This document shows positions 1-7,633 of a stretch of 24,265 nt of DNA, piece by piece (the stretch's first letter is position 1; each line of letters opens with the position of its first letter). The translations under genes were made by a program, and so were the position numbers. Location: NCBI GenBank assembly GCA_024639925.1, contig JAHEGA010000027.1, forward strand, positions 1-24,265, given 5' to 3'. Source of the stretch: Microbacteriaceae bacterium. GTDB lineage: Bacteria; Actinomycetota; Actinomycetes; Actinomycetales; Microbacteriaceae. The notes under the pieces are model-generated. The model was not told the origin of the DNA, ran no database searches, and saw only the letters and a program-made list of their open reading frames with translations.

Positions 1-42
1 ACACGGAAGAGGTCACTGGTTCGATCCCAGTATCGCCCACCA
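1..42 (+). tRNA. tRNA-Val (anticodon GAC inferred), 3' part only
   Basis: This is the 3' half of a tRNA cut by the window start. Seen directly: the last bases of the anticodon loop (A35, C36, A37, C38 by tRNA numbering), the anticodon-stem 3' strand GGAAG, a 5-nt variable loop, a perfect 5-bp T stem (15-19 with 27-31) around the loop TTCGATC, the acceptor 3' strand ATCGCCC (32-38), discriminator A39 and an encoded CCA (40-42). Anticodon positions 35-36 = AC mean the codon family is GUN, so valine. Position 34 lies outside the window; GAC is inferred because the visible arms resemble the usual actinobacterial tRNA-Val(GAC). Confidence 0.93.
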
Positions 43-80
43 TAGGTTCGTTGGCGTTCTCCCCAGAGGGCTCTCGCCAG

Positions 81-86
81 TAGGCT
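81..86 (+). promoter_or_regulatory. Putative -10 element for thrS
   Basis: TAGGCT fits the actinobacterial TANNNT -10 pattern and lies 35 bp before the thrS start, which would give a leader of about 30 nt. The best -35 candidate (TTCTCC, 57-62, 18-bp spacer) is weak. The same hexamer occurs before the DUF349 gene on the other strand. The alternative is read-through from the tRNA-Val promoter. Confidence 0.35.
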
Positions 87-104
87 GACAGCGCACCTGT
101 CGGC
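84..104 (+). other. Inverted repeat / hairpin in front of thrS
   Basis: Bases 84-91 pair with 97-104 (8 bp including one G-U) around the 5-nt loop CGCAC. The repeat overlaps the putative -10 (81-86) and ends just before the ribosome binding site GGAAAG (108-113). It could be an operator, a processing or attenuation hairpin in a tRNA-thrS transcript, or chance. No T-box features are visible. Confidence 0.35.
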
Positions 105-121
105 AACGGAAAGCTATTTGC

Positions 122-2113
122 ATGGATTCGACTTCTCCCGCCTCTGTATTGGCTCCCGGCGGCGTTCCTGGCAGCGAACTCTTCGATGCCTCGGGGCTGG
201 TAGCAATCTCCTACGCGGATGCGATGTGGGATCTTGCCCATGTTCCCCCTGCTGGAGCTGAGGTGTCCGCCGTGATGGTCGACTCGGCTGAAGGCTTGGA
301 GATTCTTCGACACTCGGCTGCTCACGTGGCGGCCCAGGCCGTCCAGACTCTCAATCCTGAGGCGAAACTTGGTATCGGGCCGCCGATCACCGACGGTTTC
401 TACTACGACTTTGACCTTCCGGAACCGCTCAGCCCCGATGACCTTTCTCGCATCGAGAAAGAAATGCAGCGGATCGTCAAGGCCGGACAGCGTTTTGAGC
501 GCCGTGTGGTGTCGGCAGAAGAAGCCCGCGCAGAACTCGCGGGCGAGCCCTACAAACTCGAACTCATCGGCCTCAAGGATGTTGCTGCCGATTCGGACGC
601 AGGCGAAAGCGTGGAAGTCGGCGGTGGTGAGCTCACCATCTACGACAACGTCGATCCCAAGACCGGCGAGACCGTGTGGAAGGACCTCTGTCGAGGCCCC
701 CACATTCCCACAACGCGGATGCTTGGCAACGGGTGGAAGCTGACCCGCTTGGCTGCTGCCTACTGGCGGGGTTCGGAGTCCAACCCTCAACTGCAGCGGG
801 TCTACGGGACAGCGTGGGCGAGCAAAGACGATCTTCGCGCCCATCTCGAGAGGTTAGAAGAGGCGGCAAAACGAGATCACCGCAAACTTGGCCAGGAACT
901 TGACCTCTTCTCTTTCCCGGACGAAATTGGCTCTGGTTTGGCGGTATTCCATCCCCACGGTGGCGTTATTCGCAAAGTGATGGAGGATTACTCTCGCAAA
1001 CGGCATGAAGAAGCCGGTTACGAGTTCGTGTACACGCCGCACATCACGAAGTCTGACCTGTTCGAGACCTCGGGTCACCTGTCTTGGTACAAGGACGGCA
1101 TGTTTCCCCCAATGCGGATGGATGAAGTGCGTAACGCGGAGGGCGAGATCACCAAGCAGGGGGTTGATTACTACCTCAAGCCCATGAACTGCCCGTTCCA
1201 CATCCTCATTTATCGCTCCCGTCAGCGTTCCTATCGTGAGCTACCGCTGCGCATGTTCGAGTTTGGGTCGGTGTACCGCTACGAAAAAAGTGGTGTGGTG
1301 CACGGTTTGACCCGGGTGCGGGGCCTCACGATGGACGATGCCCACATTTTCGTGACGGAAAAGGACCTAGAGAAGGAGCTCAGCGACCTTCTTGATTTTG
1401 TGCTGGGACTCCTCGGGGACTTCGGCCTTACCGACTTTTACCTCGAGCTTTCCACGAGGGATGACGAAAGTGAGAAGTTTGTGGGCGATGCGGCGCTCTG
1501 GGAGAGTGCCACCAGCACGCTGGCTCGTGTCGCTGAAGGCTCTGGTCTGACACTCGTCCCGGATCCCGGGGGAGCGGCATTCTATGGCCCCAAGATTTCC
1601 GTTCAAGCGCGAGACGCCATTGGTCGGAGTTGGCAAATGTCGACGATCCAGCTTGATTTCAACCTTCCGGAGCGCTTCGGACTGGAGTTCCAGGCGGATG
1701 ACGGCTCACGTCAGGCTCCGATCATGATCCACCGGGCGTTGTTCGGTTCGATCGAGCGTTTCTTCGGTGTGCTCACTGAGCACTATGCCGGTGCGTTCCC
1801 GGCCTGGTTGGCTCCGGTGCAGGTAATGGGCATTCCGGTGGCCGATGAATTTGCCGACTATGTCCACGAGTTTGTGGCCGAACTAAAGGGCGTCGGCGTG
1901 CGGGCAGAGTTGGATTCGTCCGACGAGCGGATGCAGAAAAAGATTCGCACCCACACGAAGGCCAAAGTGCCGTTCTTGCTGATTGCGGGAGAAGACGACA
2001 GGGCAGCGCGAACCGTGAGCTTCCGATTCCGAGATGGTACGCAGCGCAACGGTGTTCCGTGGGATGAGGCCTTGGCTTTCGTCCACGAAGAGACCCAGAC
2101 GCCACATGGCTGA
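122..2113 (+). CDS. thrS: Threonyl-tRNA synthetase (ThrRS)
   Basis: A cytoplasmic class II synthetase that charges tRNA-Thr and edits mischarged Ser-tRNA-Thr. The product is 663 aa, normal for actinobacteria. The N-terminal TGS region (about 1-58) is poorly conserved, as usual in this phylum. The editing domain keeps H64, H68, C190 and H194. The catalytic domain has the zinc ligands C357, H408 and H537, with motif 2 around 385-410 and motif 3 around 535-550. The anticodon-binding domain spans about 562-655. The ATG at 122 has GGAAAG (108-113) at an 8-nt spacing. The stop TGA overlaps the start of the HIT gene by 8 nt, so the two are probably translationally coupled. The identification is secure. 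Confidence 0.98.
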   Translation: MDSTSPASVLAPGGVPGSELFDASGLVAISYADAMWDLAHVPPAGAEVSAVMVDSAEGLEILRHSAAHVAAQAVQTLNPEAKLGIGPPITDGFYYDFDLPEPLSPDDLSRIEKEMQRIVKAGQRFERRVVSAEEARAELAGEPYKLELIGLKDVAADSDAGESVEVGGGELTIYDNVDPKTGETVWKDLCRGPHIPTTRMLGNGWKLTRLAAAYWRGSESNPQLQRVYGTAWASKDDLRAHLERLEEAAKRDHRKLGQELDLFSFPDEIGSGLAVFHPHGGVIRKVMEDYSRKRHEEAGYEFVYTPHITKSDLFETSGHLSWYKDGMFPPMRMDEVRNAEGEITKQGVDYYLKPMNCPFHILIYRSRQRSYRELPLRMFEFGSVYRYEKSGVVHGLTRVRGLTMDDAHIFVTEKDLEKELSDLLDFVLGLLGDFGLTDFYLELSTRDDESEKFVGDAALWESATSTLARVAEGSGLTLVPDPGGAAFYGPKISVQARDAIGRSWQMSTIQLDFNLPERFGLEFQADDGSRQAPIMIHRALFGSIERFFGVLTEHYAGAFPAWLAPVQVMGIPVADEFADYVHEFVAELKGVGVRAELDSSDERMQKKIRTHTKAKVPFLLIAGEDDRAARTVSFRFRDGTQRNGVPWDEALAFVHEETQTPHG

Positions 2114-2669
2114 GGACAGCCCCGGATCGGTTCCGTTAGACCCGTCGGGTCTGCCCGGTGTTCCTGATTCGTTCCAGCGCCTGTGGACACCTCACCGGAT
2201 GGCCTACATCACTGGCGAGGATCGCAAGGCTGACGACGGATGCGTTTTTTGCGTGGCCACCGACAAGCCCGACGACGAATCTCTGGTCGTGGCGTCGGGG
2301 GAGCTTGTCTACGCGGTCTTGAACCTCTATCCCTACAATGCCGGGCACCTTCTGATCTGTCCGTACCGCCATGTTGCGAATTATGACGACCTGACTGCGG
2401 AAGAAATGGCCGAGATGTCCTCCATGATGCAAACGGCTATCCGGACGCTTCGGTCGGTTGCGGGGGCGCAGGGATTTAACCTTGGCGTGAACCAAGGTCG
2501 CATTGCTGGCGCGGGAATTGAGGAACACCTGCACCAACACATCGTTCCGCGTTGGGGTCAGGACTCAAACTTTTTCCCCATCATTGCGCGGACGAAAGCC
2601 ATCCCCACCATCCTGGGCCAGATGCGCGACCAGCTCCGGGCTGAGTGGCCTTCAGGTTCAACCGGTTAG
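2106..2669 (+). CDS. HIT-family hydrolase, probable Ap4A phosphorylase
   Basis: A 187-aa histidine-triad protein. The triad is H141-L-H143-Q-H145 followed by IVPRW, and a CxxC pair (C46, C49) precedes the nucleotide-binding fold. Sequence blocks such as YAVLNLYPYN (about 69-78) and the triad match the actinobacterial group that includes M. tuberculosis Rv2613c, a characterised diadenosine tetraphosphate phosphorylase that is also encoded next to thrS. Expected role: phosphorolysis of Ap4A in the cytosol. The start at 2106 lies inside the thrS stop region (8-nt overlap). An in-frame start at 2034 would extend deep into thrS and is less likely. HIT membership is certain; the exact substrate is inferred. 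Confidence 0.93.
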   Translation: MAEDSPGSVPLDPSGLPGVPDSFQRLWTPHRMAYITGEDRKADDGCVFCVATDKPDDESLVVASGELVYAVLNLYPYNAGHLLICPYRHVANYDDLTAEEMAEMSSMMQTAIRTLRSVAGAQGFNLGVNQGRIAGAGIEEHLHQHIVPRWGQDSNFFPIIARTKAIPTILGQMRDQLRAEWPSGSTG

Positions 2670-2672
2670 ACT
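2667..2672 (+). promoter_or_regulatory. Putative -10 element for pdxS
   Basis: TAGACT overlaps the stop codon of the HIT gene and would start a transcript about 49 nt before pdxS. A second weaker candidate, TAGCTT, is at 2681-2686. Neither has a good -35 hexamer. The palindrome AACCGGTT (2660-2667) lies just upstream. Confidence 0.28.
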
Positions 2673-2727
2673 TTCGCCTCTAGCTTTCCTCGCACTTTTT
2701 GTTCATCTCGAAAGGACACCATCGCCC

Positions 2728-3630
2728 ATGAGTGACTCGCATTCTGCCCCCCAGTCGGGAACCGCTCGTGTGAAGCGCGGCCTTGCCGAAATGCTCAAAG
2801 GTGGCGTCATTATGGACGTCGTGACTCCCGAGCAGGCTCGGATTGCTGAGGACTCCGGCGCTGTTGCGGTGATGGCGCTCGAGCGTGTGCCCGCGGACAT
2901 CCGCGCGGAGGGCGGTGTTGCTCGGATGAGTGATCCCGACCTGATTCAAGGGATTATCGACACCGTCTCAATTCCCGTGATGGCCAAAGCCCGCATCGGT
3001 CACTTCGTCGAGGCTCAAGTTCTTGAGTCTCTGAAGGTCGACTACATCGACGAGTCTGAAGTTCTGAGCCCGGCCGATTACGTCAATCACATCGACAAGT
3101 GGGGCTTCACCGTTCCCTTCGTGTGTGGTGCTACGAACCTTGGGGAAGCATTGCGTCGGGTCACCGAGGGAGCCGCGATGGTTCGCTCGAAAGGTGAAGC
3201 CGGAACCGGTGACGTCTCTGAGGCAACGAAGCACCTGCGCACCATCTTTGGTGAAATCCGCAAGCTGCAAGCCATGAATCCCGACGAGTTGTACGTCGCG
3301 GCGAAAGAGCACCAGGCGCCCTACGAGTTGATTGCGGAGGTGGCACAGACCGGGAAGCTTCCGGTGGTCATGTTCACTGCCGGAGGAATCGCAACACCCG
3401 CTGATGCCGCGATGATGATGCAGATGGGTGCTGACGGTGTGTTCGTCGGTTCCGGCATCTTCAAGTCCGGGAATCCCGCGGAGCGTGCCGCCGCGATTGT
3501 GAAGGCCACGGCCCAATACATGGACCCTGCGGTGATTGCCGAGGCTTCCCGCGGTTTGGGTGAAGCCATGGTCGGAATTAACGTTTCTGATCTTCCCGCC
3601 CCCCACCGACTTGCCGAGCGTGGCTGGTAG
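2728..3630 (+). CDS. pdxS: Pyridoxal 5'-phosphate synthase, synthase subunit PdxS
   Basis: A TIM-barrel enzyme that builds PLP from ribose 5-phosphate, glyceraldehyde 3-phosphate and ammonia supplied by PdxT, as a dodecamer carrying twelve PdxT subunits. The product is 300 aa, family-typical. Active-site residues are visible: D30, K87 (in VMAKARIGH) and K155 (in the phosphate-binding SKGEAGTG segment). The long N-terminal block around 26-70 is nearly invariant for the family. The ATG at 2728 is preceded by GAAAGGA (2710-2716); an in-frame start at 2503 inside the HIT gene is rejected because the conserved protein begins near 2728. The stop overlaps the pdxT start, as expected for partners made in fixed ratio. 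Confidence 0.98.
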   Translation: MSDSHSAPQSGTARVKRGLAEMLKGGVIMDVVTPEQARIAEDSGAVAVMALERVPADIRAEGGVARMSDPDLIQGIIDTVSIPVMAKARIGHFVEAQVLESLKVDYIDESEVLSPADYVNHIDKWGFTVPFVCGATNLGEALRRVTEGAAMVRSKGEAGTGDVSEATKHLRTIFGEIRKLQAMNPDELYVAAKEHQAPYELIAEVAQTGKLPVVMFTAGGIATPADAAMMMQMGADGVFVGSGIFKSGNPAERAAAIVKATAQYMDPAVIAEASRGLGEAMVGINVSDLPAPHRLAERGW

Positions 3631-4225
3631 TTCCCCACCAACAATCGGCATACTCGCTCTCCAGGGTGATGTCGCGGAGCATGAAGCCCTCCTTCGCCGG
3701 TTGGGCGTAAACACCGTCCAGGTTCGACGAACCGATCAGTTCGAAGGCCTTGACGGTCTGGTGCTACCCGGTGGCGAATCCAGCGTGATGGATAAGCTGC
3801 TGCGCCTCTTCGGCATGAAAGAGCCTCTTGCGGCGCTGGTCCGCGGCGGAGTGCCGGTGCTGGGGACGTGTGCTGGACTGATTCTCTTGGCGGACGACAT
3901 AGAGGGTGCCATCGCGGGTCAGGAGACACTCGGTGGTCTCGATGTGCGCGTGAAGCGAAACGCTTTTGGCTCGCAGGTGGAATCCCGCGAGGAGAGTGTG
4001 GTGGTACGAGGTATCGGTGGACCACCTCTGGACGTTGCGTTGATTCGTGCGCCGATCGTCACTCGCGTAGGAGAGGGCGTTGACGTGATCGCGACTCTTG
4101 ATGGCGGTGAGATCGTGGGCGTAGAGAACAGCACGATGATTGGGGTGTCGTTTCACCCCGAGGTGAGTGGAGACGATCGACTGCACTCACTGTTTCTCCA
4201 GAAGGTCGCGGAGTCACAACGATGA
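3620..4225 (+). CDS. pdxT: Pyridoxal 5'-phosphate synthase, glutaminase subunit PdxT
   Basis: A class I glutamine amidotransferase that makes ammonia for PdxS. With a GTG start at 3620 the product is 201 aa. The catalytic triad is C84 (GTCAG), H179 and E181 (FHPE); the oxyanion/substrate segment PGGES is at 50-54. The start is not fully fixed. GTG 3620 puts the conserved IGILALQGD block at residue 9 and gives an 11-nt overlap with pdxS; TTG 3611 is the nearest alternative. No strong ribosome binding site is visible, which suggests translational coupling to pdxS. The longer frame open from 3536 is rejected as an overlap with pdxS coding sequence. Confidence 0.95.
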   Translation: MAGSSPPTIGILALQGDVAEHEALLRRLGVNTVQVRRTDQFEGLDGLVLPGGESSVMDKLLRLFGMKEPLAALVRGGVPVLGTCAGLILLADDIEGAIAGQETLGGLDVRVKRNAFGSQVESREESVVVRGIGGPPLDVALIRAPIVTRVGEGVDVIATLDGGEIVGVENSTMIGVSFHPEVSGDDRLHSLFLQKVAESQR

Positions 4226-4239
4226 AGGGTGTCCGCGCC

Positions 4240-4245
4240 TAAGAT
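4240..4245 (+). promoter_or_regulatory. Putative -10 element for yebC-ruvCAB
   Basis: TAAGAT lies in the 44-bp gap between pdxT and yebC, 24 bp before the yebC start, predicting a leader of about 18 nt. No convincing -35 is present. If real, it would separate yebC-ruvCAB from the pdxST transcript. Confidence 0.35.
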
Positions 4246-4269
4246 GGGCGTGGACTTTAAGGGAGCGTT

Positions 4270-5031
4270 ATGTCAGGTCACTCTAAGTGGGCAACTACCA
4301 AGCACAAAAAGGCTGTGATCGACGCCCGTCGCGCTAAGTCGTTTGCGAAGCTCATTAAAAACATCGAAGTTGCCGCAAAGGTAGGTGGGCCTGATCCTGC
4401 CGGTAACCCCACGCTGGCCGACGCGATTCAGAAGGCAAAGAAGACGTCGGTGCCGAACGACAACATTGATCGTGCCGTCAAACGCGGCGGAGGCCTCTCG
4501 GGCGACGCGGTGGATTACCAGACCATCATGTATGAGGGTTATGGACCCGCCGGCGTAGCGCTGCTGATCGAATGTTTGACGGATAACAAAAACCGGGCAG
4601 CTGCTGAAGTGCGCACCATCATGTCTCGCAACGGCGGTCAAATGGCGGATCCCGGCAGCGTCGCCTACAACTTTTCCCGTAAAGGCGTGGTCTCGGTCTC
4701 GAAAACCGACGGGGTAACCGAAGATGACCTTCTGCTTGCTGTGCTCGAGGCCGGGGCTGAAGAGGTCATCGACCGCGGTGGGGGATTCGAGGTCATCACT
4801 GACCCCTCGCAGCTTGTTGAGGCTCGCAAAGCGATCCAGGAGGCCGGTATCGATTACGACGCCGCGGAAGCGGAGTTTCTCGCTACCGTGAACGTCGAGC
4901 CTGACCTCGAAGGAGCGCGCAAAGCGTTGGCTCTTGTCGATGCGCTCGAGGATTGTGACGACGTTCAAACCGTCTTCACCAACATGAAAATCAGCGACGC
5001 AGTGTCCCGCGATCTCGAGGAATCGGACTAG
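4270..5031 (+). CDS. yebC: YebC/PmpR/TACO1 family protein
   Basis: A 253-aa member of the YebC family. The N-terminal signature MSGHSKW, the lysine/arginine-rich helix bundle (about 8-75) and the block YEGYGPAG (88-95) are all intact. Annotated historically as a DNA-binding transcriptional regulator; relatives (mitochondrial TACO1, some bacterial YebC proteins) act on translating ribosomes, notably at proline stretches. Which role applies here cannot be told from sequence. The ATG at 4270 has GGGAG at 4261-4265. Position just before ruvC is the classic arrangement in many bacteria. Only 7 nt separate its stop from ruvC. Confidence 0.97.
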   Translation: MSGHSKWATTKHKKAVIDARRAKSFAKLIKNIEVAAKVGGPDPAGNPTLADAIQKAKKTSVPNDNIDRAVKRGGGLSGDAVDYQTIMYEGYGPAGVALLIECLTDNKNRAAAEVRTIMSRNGGQMADPGSVAYNFSRKGVVSVSKTDGVTEDDLLLAVLEAGAEEVIDRGGGFEVITDPSQLVEARKAIQEAGIDYDAAEAEFLATVNVEPDLEGARKALALVDALEDCDDVQTVFTNMKISDAVSRDLEESD

Positions 5032-5038
5032 GACCCAC

Positions 5039-5608
5039 GTGGGAACAATCCTGGGAATCGATCCGGGGCTCACGCGCTTGGGCGTGGGGGTCATCGCCCA
5101 GGGTGCTGGGCGCCGCGTGTCGCTTGTGCACGTCGAAGTATTGCGCACCCCCGCGACCGATCGGCCGGAGGCACGATTGGGAGCACTCTCGAACGCGCTA
5201 GAGCGCGTCTTCGACATCCACAAGCCGGACATCGTCGCCCTCGAGCGGGTTTTCGCTCAACAGAACCTGAGAACGGTCATGGGCACCGCACAGGTAAGCG
5301 GGGTCGTTCTTGCCCTCGCTCATCAGCGCTCACTAGCGGTATCTCTGCGCACCCCCAGCGAAGTGAAGGCAGCCGTGACCGGCTACGGGCGGGCCGACAA
5401 AAAGCAGGTGGGCACGATGGTGGCGAAGATTTTGGGATTGGACGCAATCCCTCAACCAGCTGATGCTGCTGACGCTCTCGCGTTGGCGATCTCTGAGGCC
5501 TGGCGAGGGGGAACGACATCAGCTCAGACGGCCGGTGCAGAGACTGCGGCGCAGAAGGCGTGGCGAGAGGCTGAAGCACGAGCCCACCGACCTAAGCTGA
5601 AGGAATGA
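5039..5608 (+). CDS. ruvC: Crossover junction endodeoxyribonuclease RuvC
   Basis: Resolves Holliday junctions by paired nicks. The product is 189 aa. The four catalytic acidic residues of the RNase H-like fold are present: D8, E69, D142 and D145. The C-terminal tail after about residue 155 is Ala/Glu/Arg-rich and poorly conserved. The GTG start at 5039 has AGGA (5030-5033) with a 5-nt spacer and starts exactly at the conserved GTILGIDPG block. The stop overlaps the ruvA start in an ATGA junction (4 nt), indicating coupled translation with its partners. Confidence 0.98.
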   Translation: MGTILGIDPGLTRLGVGVIAQGAGRRVSLVHVEVLRTPATDRPEARLGALSNALERVFDIHKPDIVALERVFAQQNLRTVMGTAQVSGVVLALAHQRSLAVSLRTPSEVKAAVTGYGRADKKQVGTMVAKILGLDAIPQPADAADALALAISEAWRGGTTSAQTAGAETAAQKAWREAEARAHRPKLKE

Positions 5609-6228
5609 TTGCGTCGCTGAGGGGAACTGTCTTCTCACGCGCCGGTTCGGACGTCGTGCTCGAGGTTGGCGGCATCGGGTATCTCGTGTTGGTACCGGAT
5701 CGGCTTGCCCAAGGCCTCTCCATTGGCGAATCTCTCCTCGTGCACACCGCCATGGTGGTCAGAGATGACCACGTTGCACTGTTTGGTTTCGATTCGCCGG
5801 AAGAGCTTCAGATTTTTGACCTGCTGCGAGGGGTTTCCGGGGTGGGGCCCAAGTCAGCACTGGCGATCCTGGGCCATCTCAGCATCAACGAAATCAGCGA
5901 TGCTGTCGTTTCTGAAAACGATGGAGCGTTCCGAATGGTGAGCGGGATCGGTCCGAAAACAGCGAAGTTGCTCGTTTTGTCGCTGCAGGGGGCGTTTGCC
6001 GGGTATGTACCGCGGGGCCCGGAAGTGACTCGGAGCTCGTCGGAAGAAGCTATTCATCACAGCGTTGTGGATGCACTGACCGGTTTGGGGTGGCAGGAAA
6101 AGGTTGCGCGCGACGGAGTGAAGCAGGCTCTGGAAGACGCGGGTGACGACCCTGTGGATGCGGCGAGCTTGCTGCGCGCCGCCCTCACTATTCTGGGGCC
6201 GCAGGGCAACAGAGAGGCACGTCTGTGA
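5605..6228 (+). CDS. ruvA: Holliday junction branch migration protein RuvA
   Basis: A 207-aa junction-binding subunit that loads RuvB. It has the N-terminal OB-fold (about 1-62, beginning with the canonical MIASLRG), two helix-hairpin-helix motifs (GVGPK at 79-83 and GIGPK at 114-118), and a C-terminal RuvB-binding three-helix domain (about 150-200). The ATG at 5605 directly follows AAGGA (5600-5604), unusually close, but the 4-nt overlap with ruvC supports re-initiation at this site. The end overlaps ruvB by 4 nt (GTGA). Confidence 0.98.
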   Translation: MIASLRGTVFSRAGSDVVLEVGGIGYLVLVPDRLAQGLSIGESLLVHTAMVVRDDHVALFGFDSPEELQIFDLLRGVSGVGPKSALAILGHLSINEISDAVVSENDGAFRMVSGIGPKTAKLLVLSLQGAFAGYVPRGPEVTRSSSEEAIHHSVVDALTGLGWQEKVARDGVKQALEDAGDDPVDAASLLRAALTILGPQGNREARL

Positions 6229-7235
6229 CGGAGACCGTAGCTCATGGCGACCCCGAATCACAGGGCGAGGTTGCTTTTGAGGGGGCGCTTCGACCAAAGA
6301 GCCTCACCGAGTTCGTCGGTCAAGAAAAAGTTCGGCGTCAGCTGGTCTTGCTGCTTGAGGCAGCCAGGCAGCAGGAGCGCACTCCGGACCACATTCTGTT
6401 GTCAGGCCCACCGGGACTCGGAAAAACGACACTGGCGATGATTGTTGCCGAGGAGACGGGTCAAGCTCTGCGGATTACCAGTGGCCCCGCGATCAACCAT
6501 GCCGGTGACCTCGCTGCGGTGCTGTCGTCCCTCGTTCCCGGTGAAATCCTGTTCATCGACGAGATTCACCGAATGGCCCGACCCGCTGAAGAAATGCTCT
6601 ATCTGGCTATGGAAGATTTTCGGATCGACATCATGGTGGGCAAGGGCGCCGGGGCGACCACTCTGCCGCTCGACATCGCCCCCTTCACTTTGGTCGGTGC
6701 CACCACGCGATCGGGTTTACTCCCGGGCCCTCTGCGCGACCGTTTTGGTTTCACGGCTCACCTGGAGTTCTACACGAGTGATGAGCTCACTGAAGTGGTG
6801 TCTCGTTCGGCGTCGTTGCTGGGAATCGAATGGCCCCGCGCAGCACTCGGGGAGATCGCGACGCGTTCGCGAGGGACACCCCGGATCGCGAACCGGCTGC
6901 TGCGACGTGTGAGAGATTTTGTCCTCGTCCACCAACGTGACCCGGACATCGATTCCGTTCATGACGCGCTTGAGCTGTATGACGTGGATGACTTAGGGCT
7001 CGACCGGCTCGATAGAGCCGTCGTAGAAGCTTTGATTGTGCGCTTCGGCGGTGGGCCCGTCGGGTTGGGGACGTTATCGGTCGCCGTGGGGGAGGAACCA
7101 GAGACAATCGAGTCGGTGGTCGAGCCATTCTTGGTGAGGCAGGGATTCATTCAGCGCACCCCGCGGGGGCGGATAGCGACTCCTACTGCCTACGCCCACC
7201 TCGGCCACGAAGCTCCGAGTGGTAATGACCTATAG
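6225..7235 (+). CDS. ruvB: Holliday junction branch migration helicase RuvB
   Basis: A 336-aa AAA+ motor that drives branch migration with RuvA. Walker A GPPGLGKTT is at 61-69, Walker B with IDEIH at 111-115, and sensor 1 at GATTRSG (158-164). The arginine-finger segment PLRDRFG is near 169-175. A C-terminal winged-helix domain follows from about 260. The GTG start at 6225 has AGAGAGG (6211-6217) at a 7-nt spacing and overlaps ruvA by 4 nt. Together with ruvC and ruvA this forms a complete resolvasome operon. Confidence 0.98.
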   Translation: MTETVAHGDPESQGEVAFEGALRPKSLTEFVGQEKVRRQLVLLLEAARQQERTPDHILLSGPPGLGKTTLAMIVAEETGQALRITSGPAINHAGDLAAVLSSLVPGEILFIDEIHRMARPAEEMLYLAMEDFRIDIMVGKGAGATTLPLDIAPFTLVGATTRSGLLPGPLRDRFGFTAHLEFYTSDELTEVVSRSASLLGIEWPRAALGEIATRSRGTPRIANRLLRRVRDFVLVHQRDPDIDSVHDALELYDVDDLGLDRLDRAVVEALIVRFGGGPVGLGTLSVAVGEEPETIESVVEPFLVRQGFIQRTPRGRIATPTAYAHLGHEAPSGNDL

Positions 7236-7236
7236 T
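7231..7236 (+). promoter_or_regulatory. Putative -10 element for yajC-secDF
   Basis: TATAGT overlaps the end of ruvB and lies 51 bp before yajC. No -35 match is visible at 16-18 bp. A short inverted repeat (GTGC/GCAC around 7240-7251) follows, near the predicted transcription start. Read-through from ruvB is the alternative. Confidence 0.3.
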
Positions 7237-7286
7237 TGAGTGCGAGCGCACCGCTCTTACCCCCACAGGAAGGCTGATTTTTAGCC

Positions 7287-7610
7287 ATGGATCCCGTATC
7301 ACTGTTTATGGTGGCAGTCCTCGGACTGCTGATCTTTTTTATGATTCGCAACTCTCGCAAGCAGAAGCAGACCCAGCTTGAGCTCGCCGAAAAGTTGAAG
7401 CCAGGCGCAGACGTGATGACGTCCTTCGGGCTGTTTGCAACCGTGCTGGACATGGATGACGACACCAACGTGGCGACCCTCGATGTGGGCAAAGGTGTGC
7501 AGATCAAGGTCCACCGCCAGGTGCTGACCAAGGTAGTGGAGCCCGAGGTGGAGAGCGCCGAGGCTGGCGAAGAAGCGTCTGAAGACGCTCCCGCTGCCGA
7601 CAAGTCCTAA
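7287..7610 (+). CDS. yajC: Preprotein translocase accessory subunit YajC
   Basis: A 107-aa small membrane protein of the SecDF-YajC complex, which assists Sec export at the plasma membrane. One transmembrane helix (about 4-20) is followed by a basic stretch (22-28), a compact domain with the typical G-x-x-V-M-T-S-F-G-L segment (about 40-50), and an acidic, low-complexity tail (85-107). The ATG at 7287 is preceded by AGGAAGG (7267-7273), a somewhat long 13-nt spacer. It lies 23 bp before secD, the standard arrangement. Confidence 0.95.
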   Translation: MDPVSLFMVAVLGLLIFFMIRNSRKQKQTQLELAEKLKPGADVMTSFGLFATVLDMDDDTNVATLDVGKGVQIKVHRQVLTKVVEPEVESAEAGEEASEDAPAADKS

Positions 7611-7633
7611 ATCTCCGCTCAGAAAGCACACAC

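Noticed and set aside
43..121. Possible T-box or attenuator before thrS
   Set aside because: The gap is too short, and no T-box sequence, specifier loop or threonine-rich leader peptide is visible. Only a simple inverted repeat is present.
3536..3619. N-terminal extension of PdxT into pdxS
   Set aside because: The extension has no PdxT similarity and would overlap about 95 bp of pdxS coding sequence. GTG 3620 gives the normal protein length.
4273..5232. 319-codon minus-strand frame opposite yebC and the start of ruvC
   Set aside because: It is a shadow of two well-conserved plus-strand genes, with no ribosome binding site or known motif.
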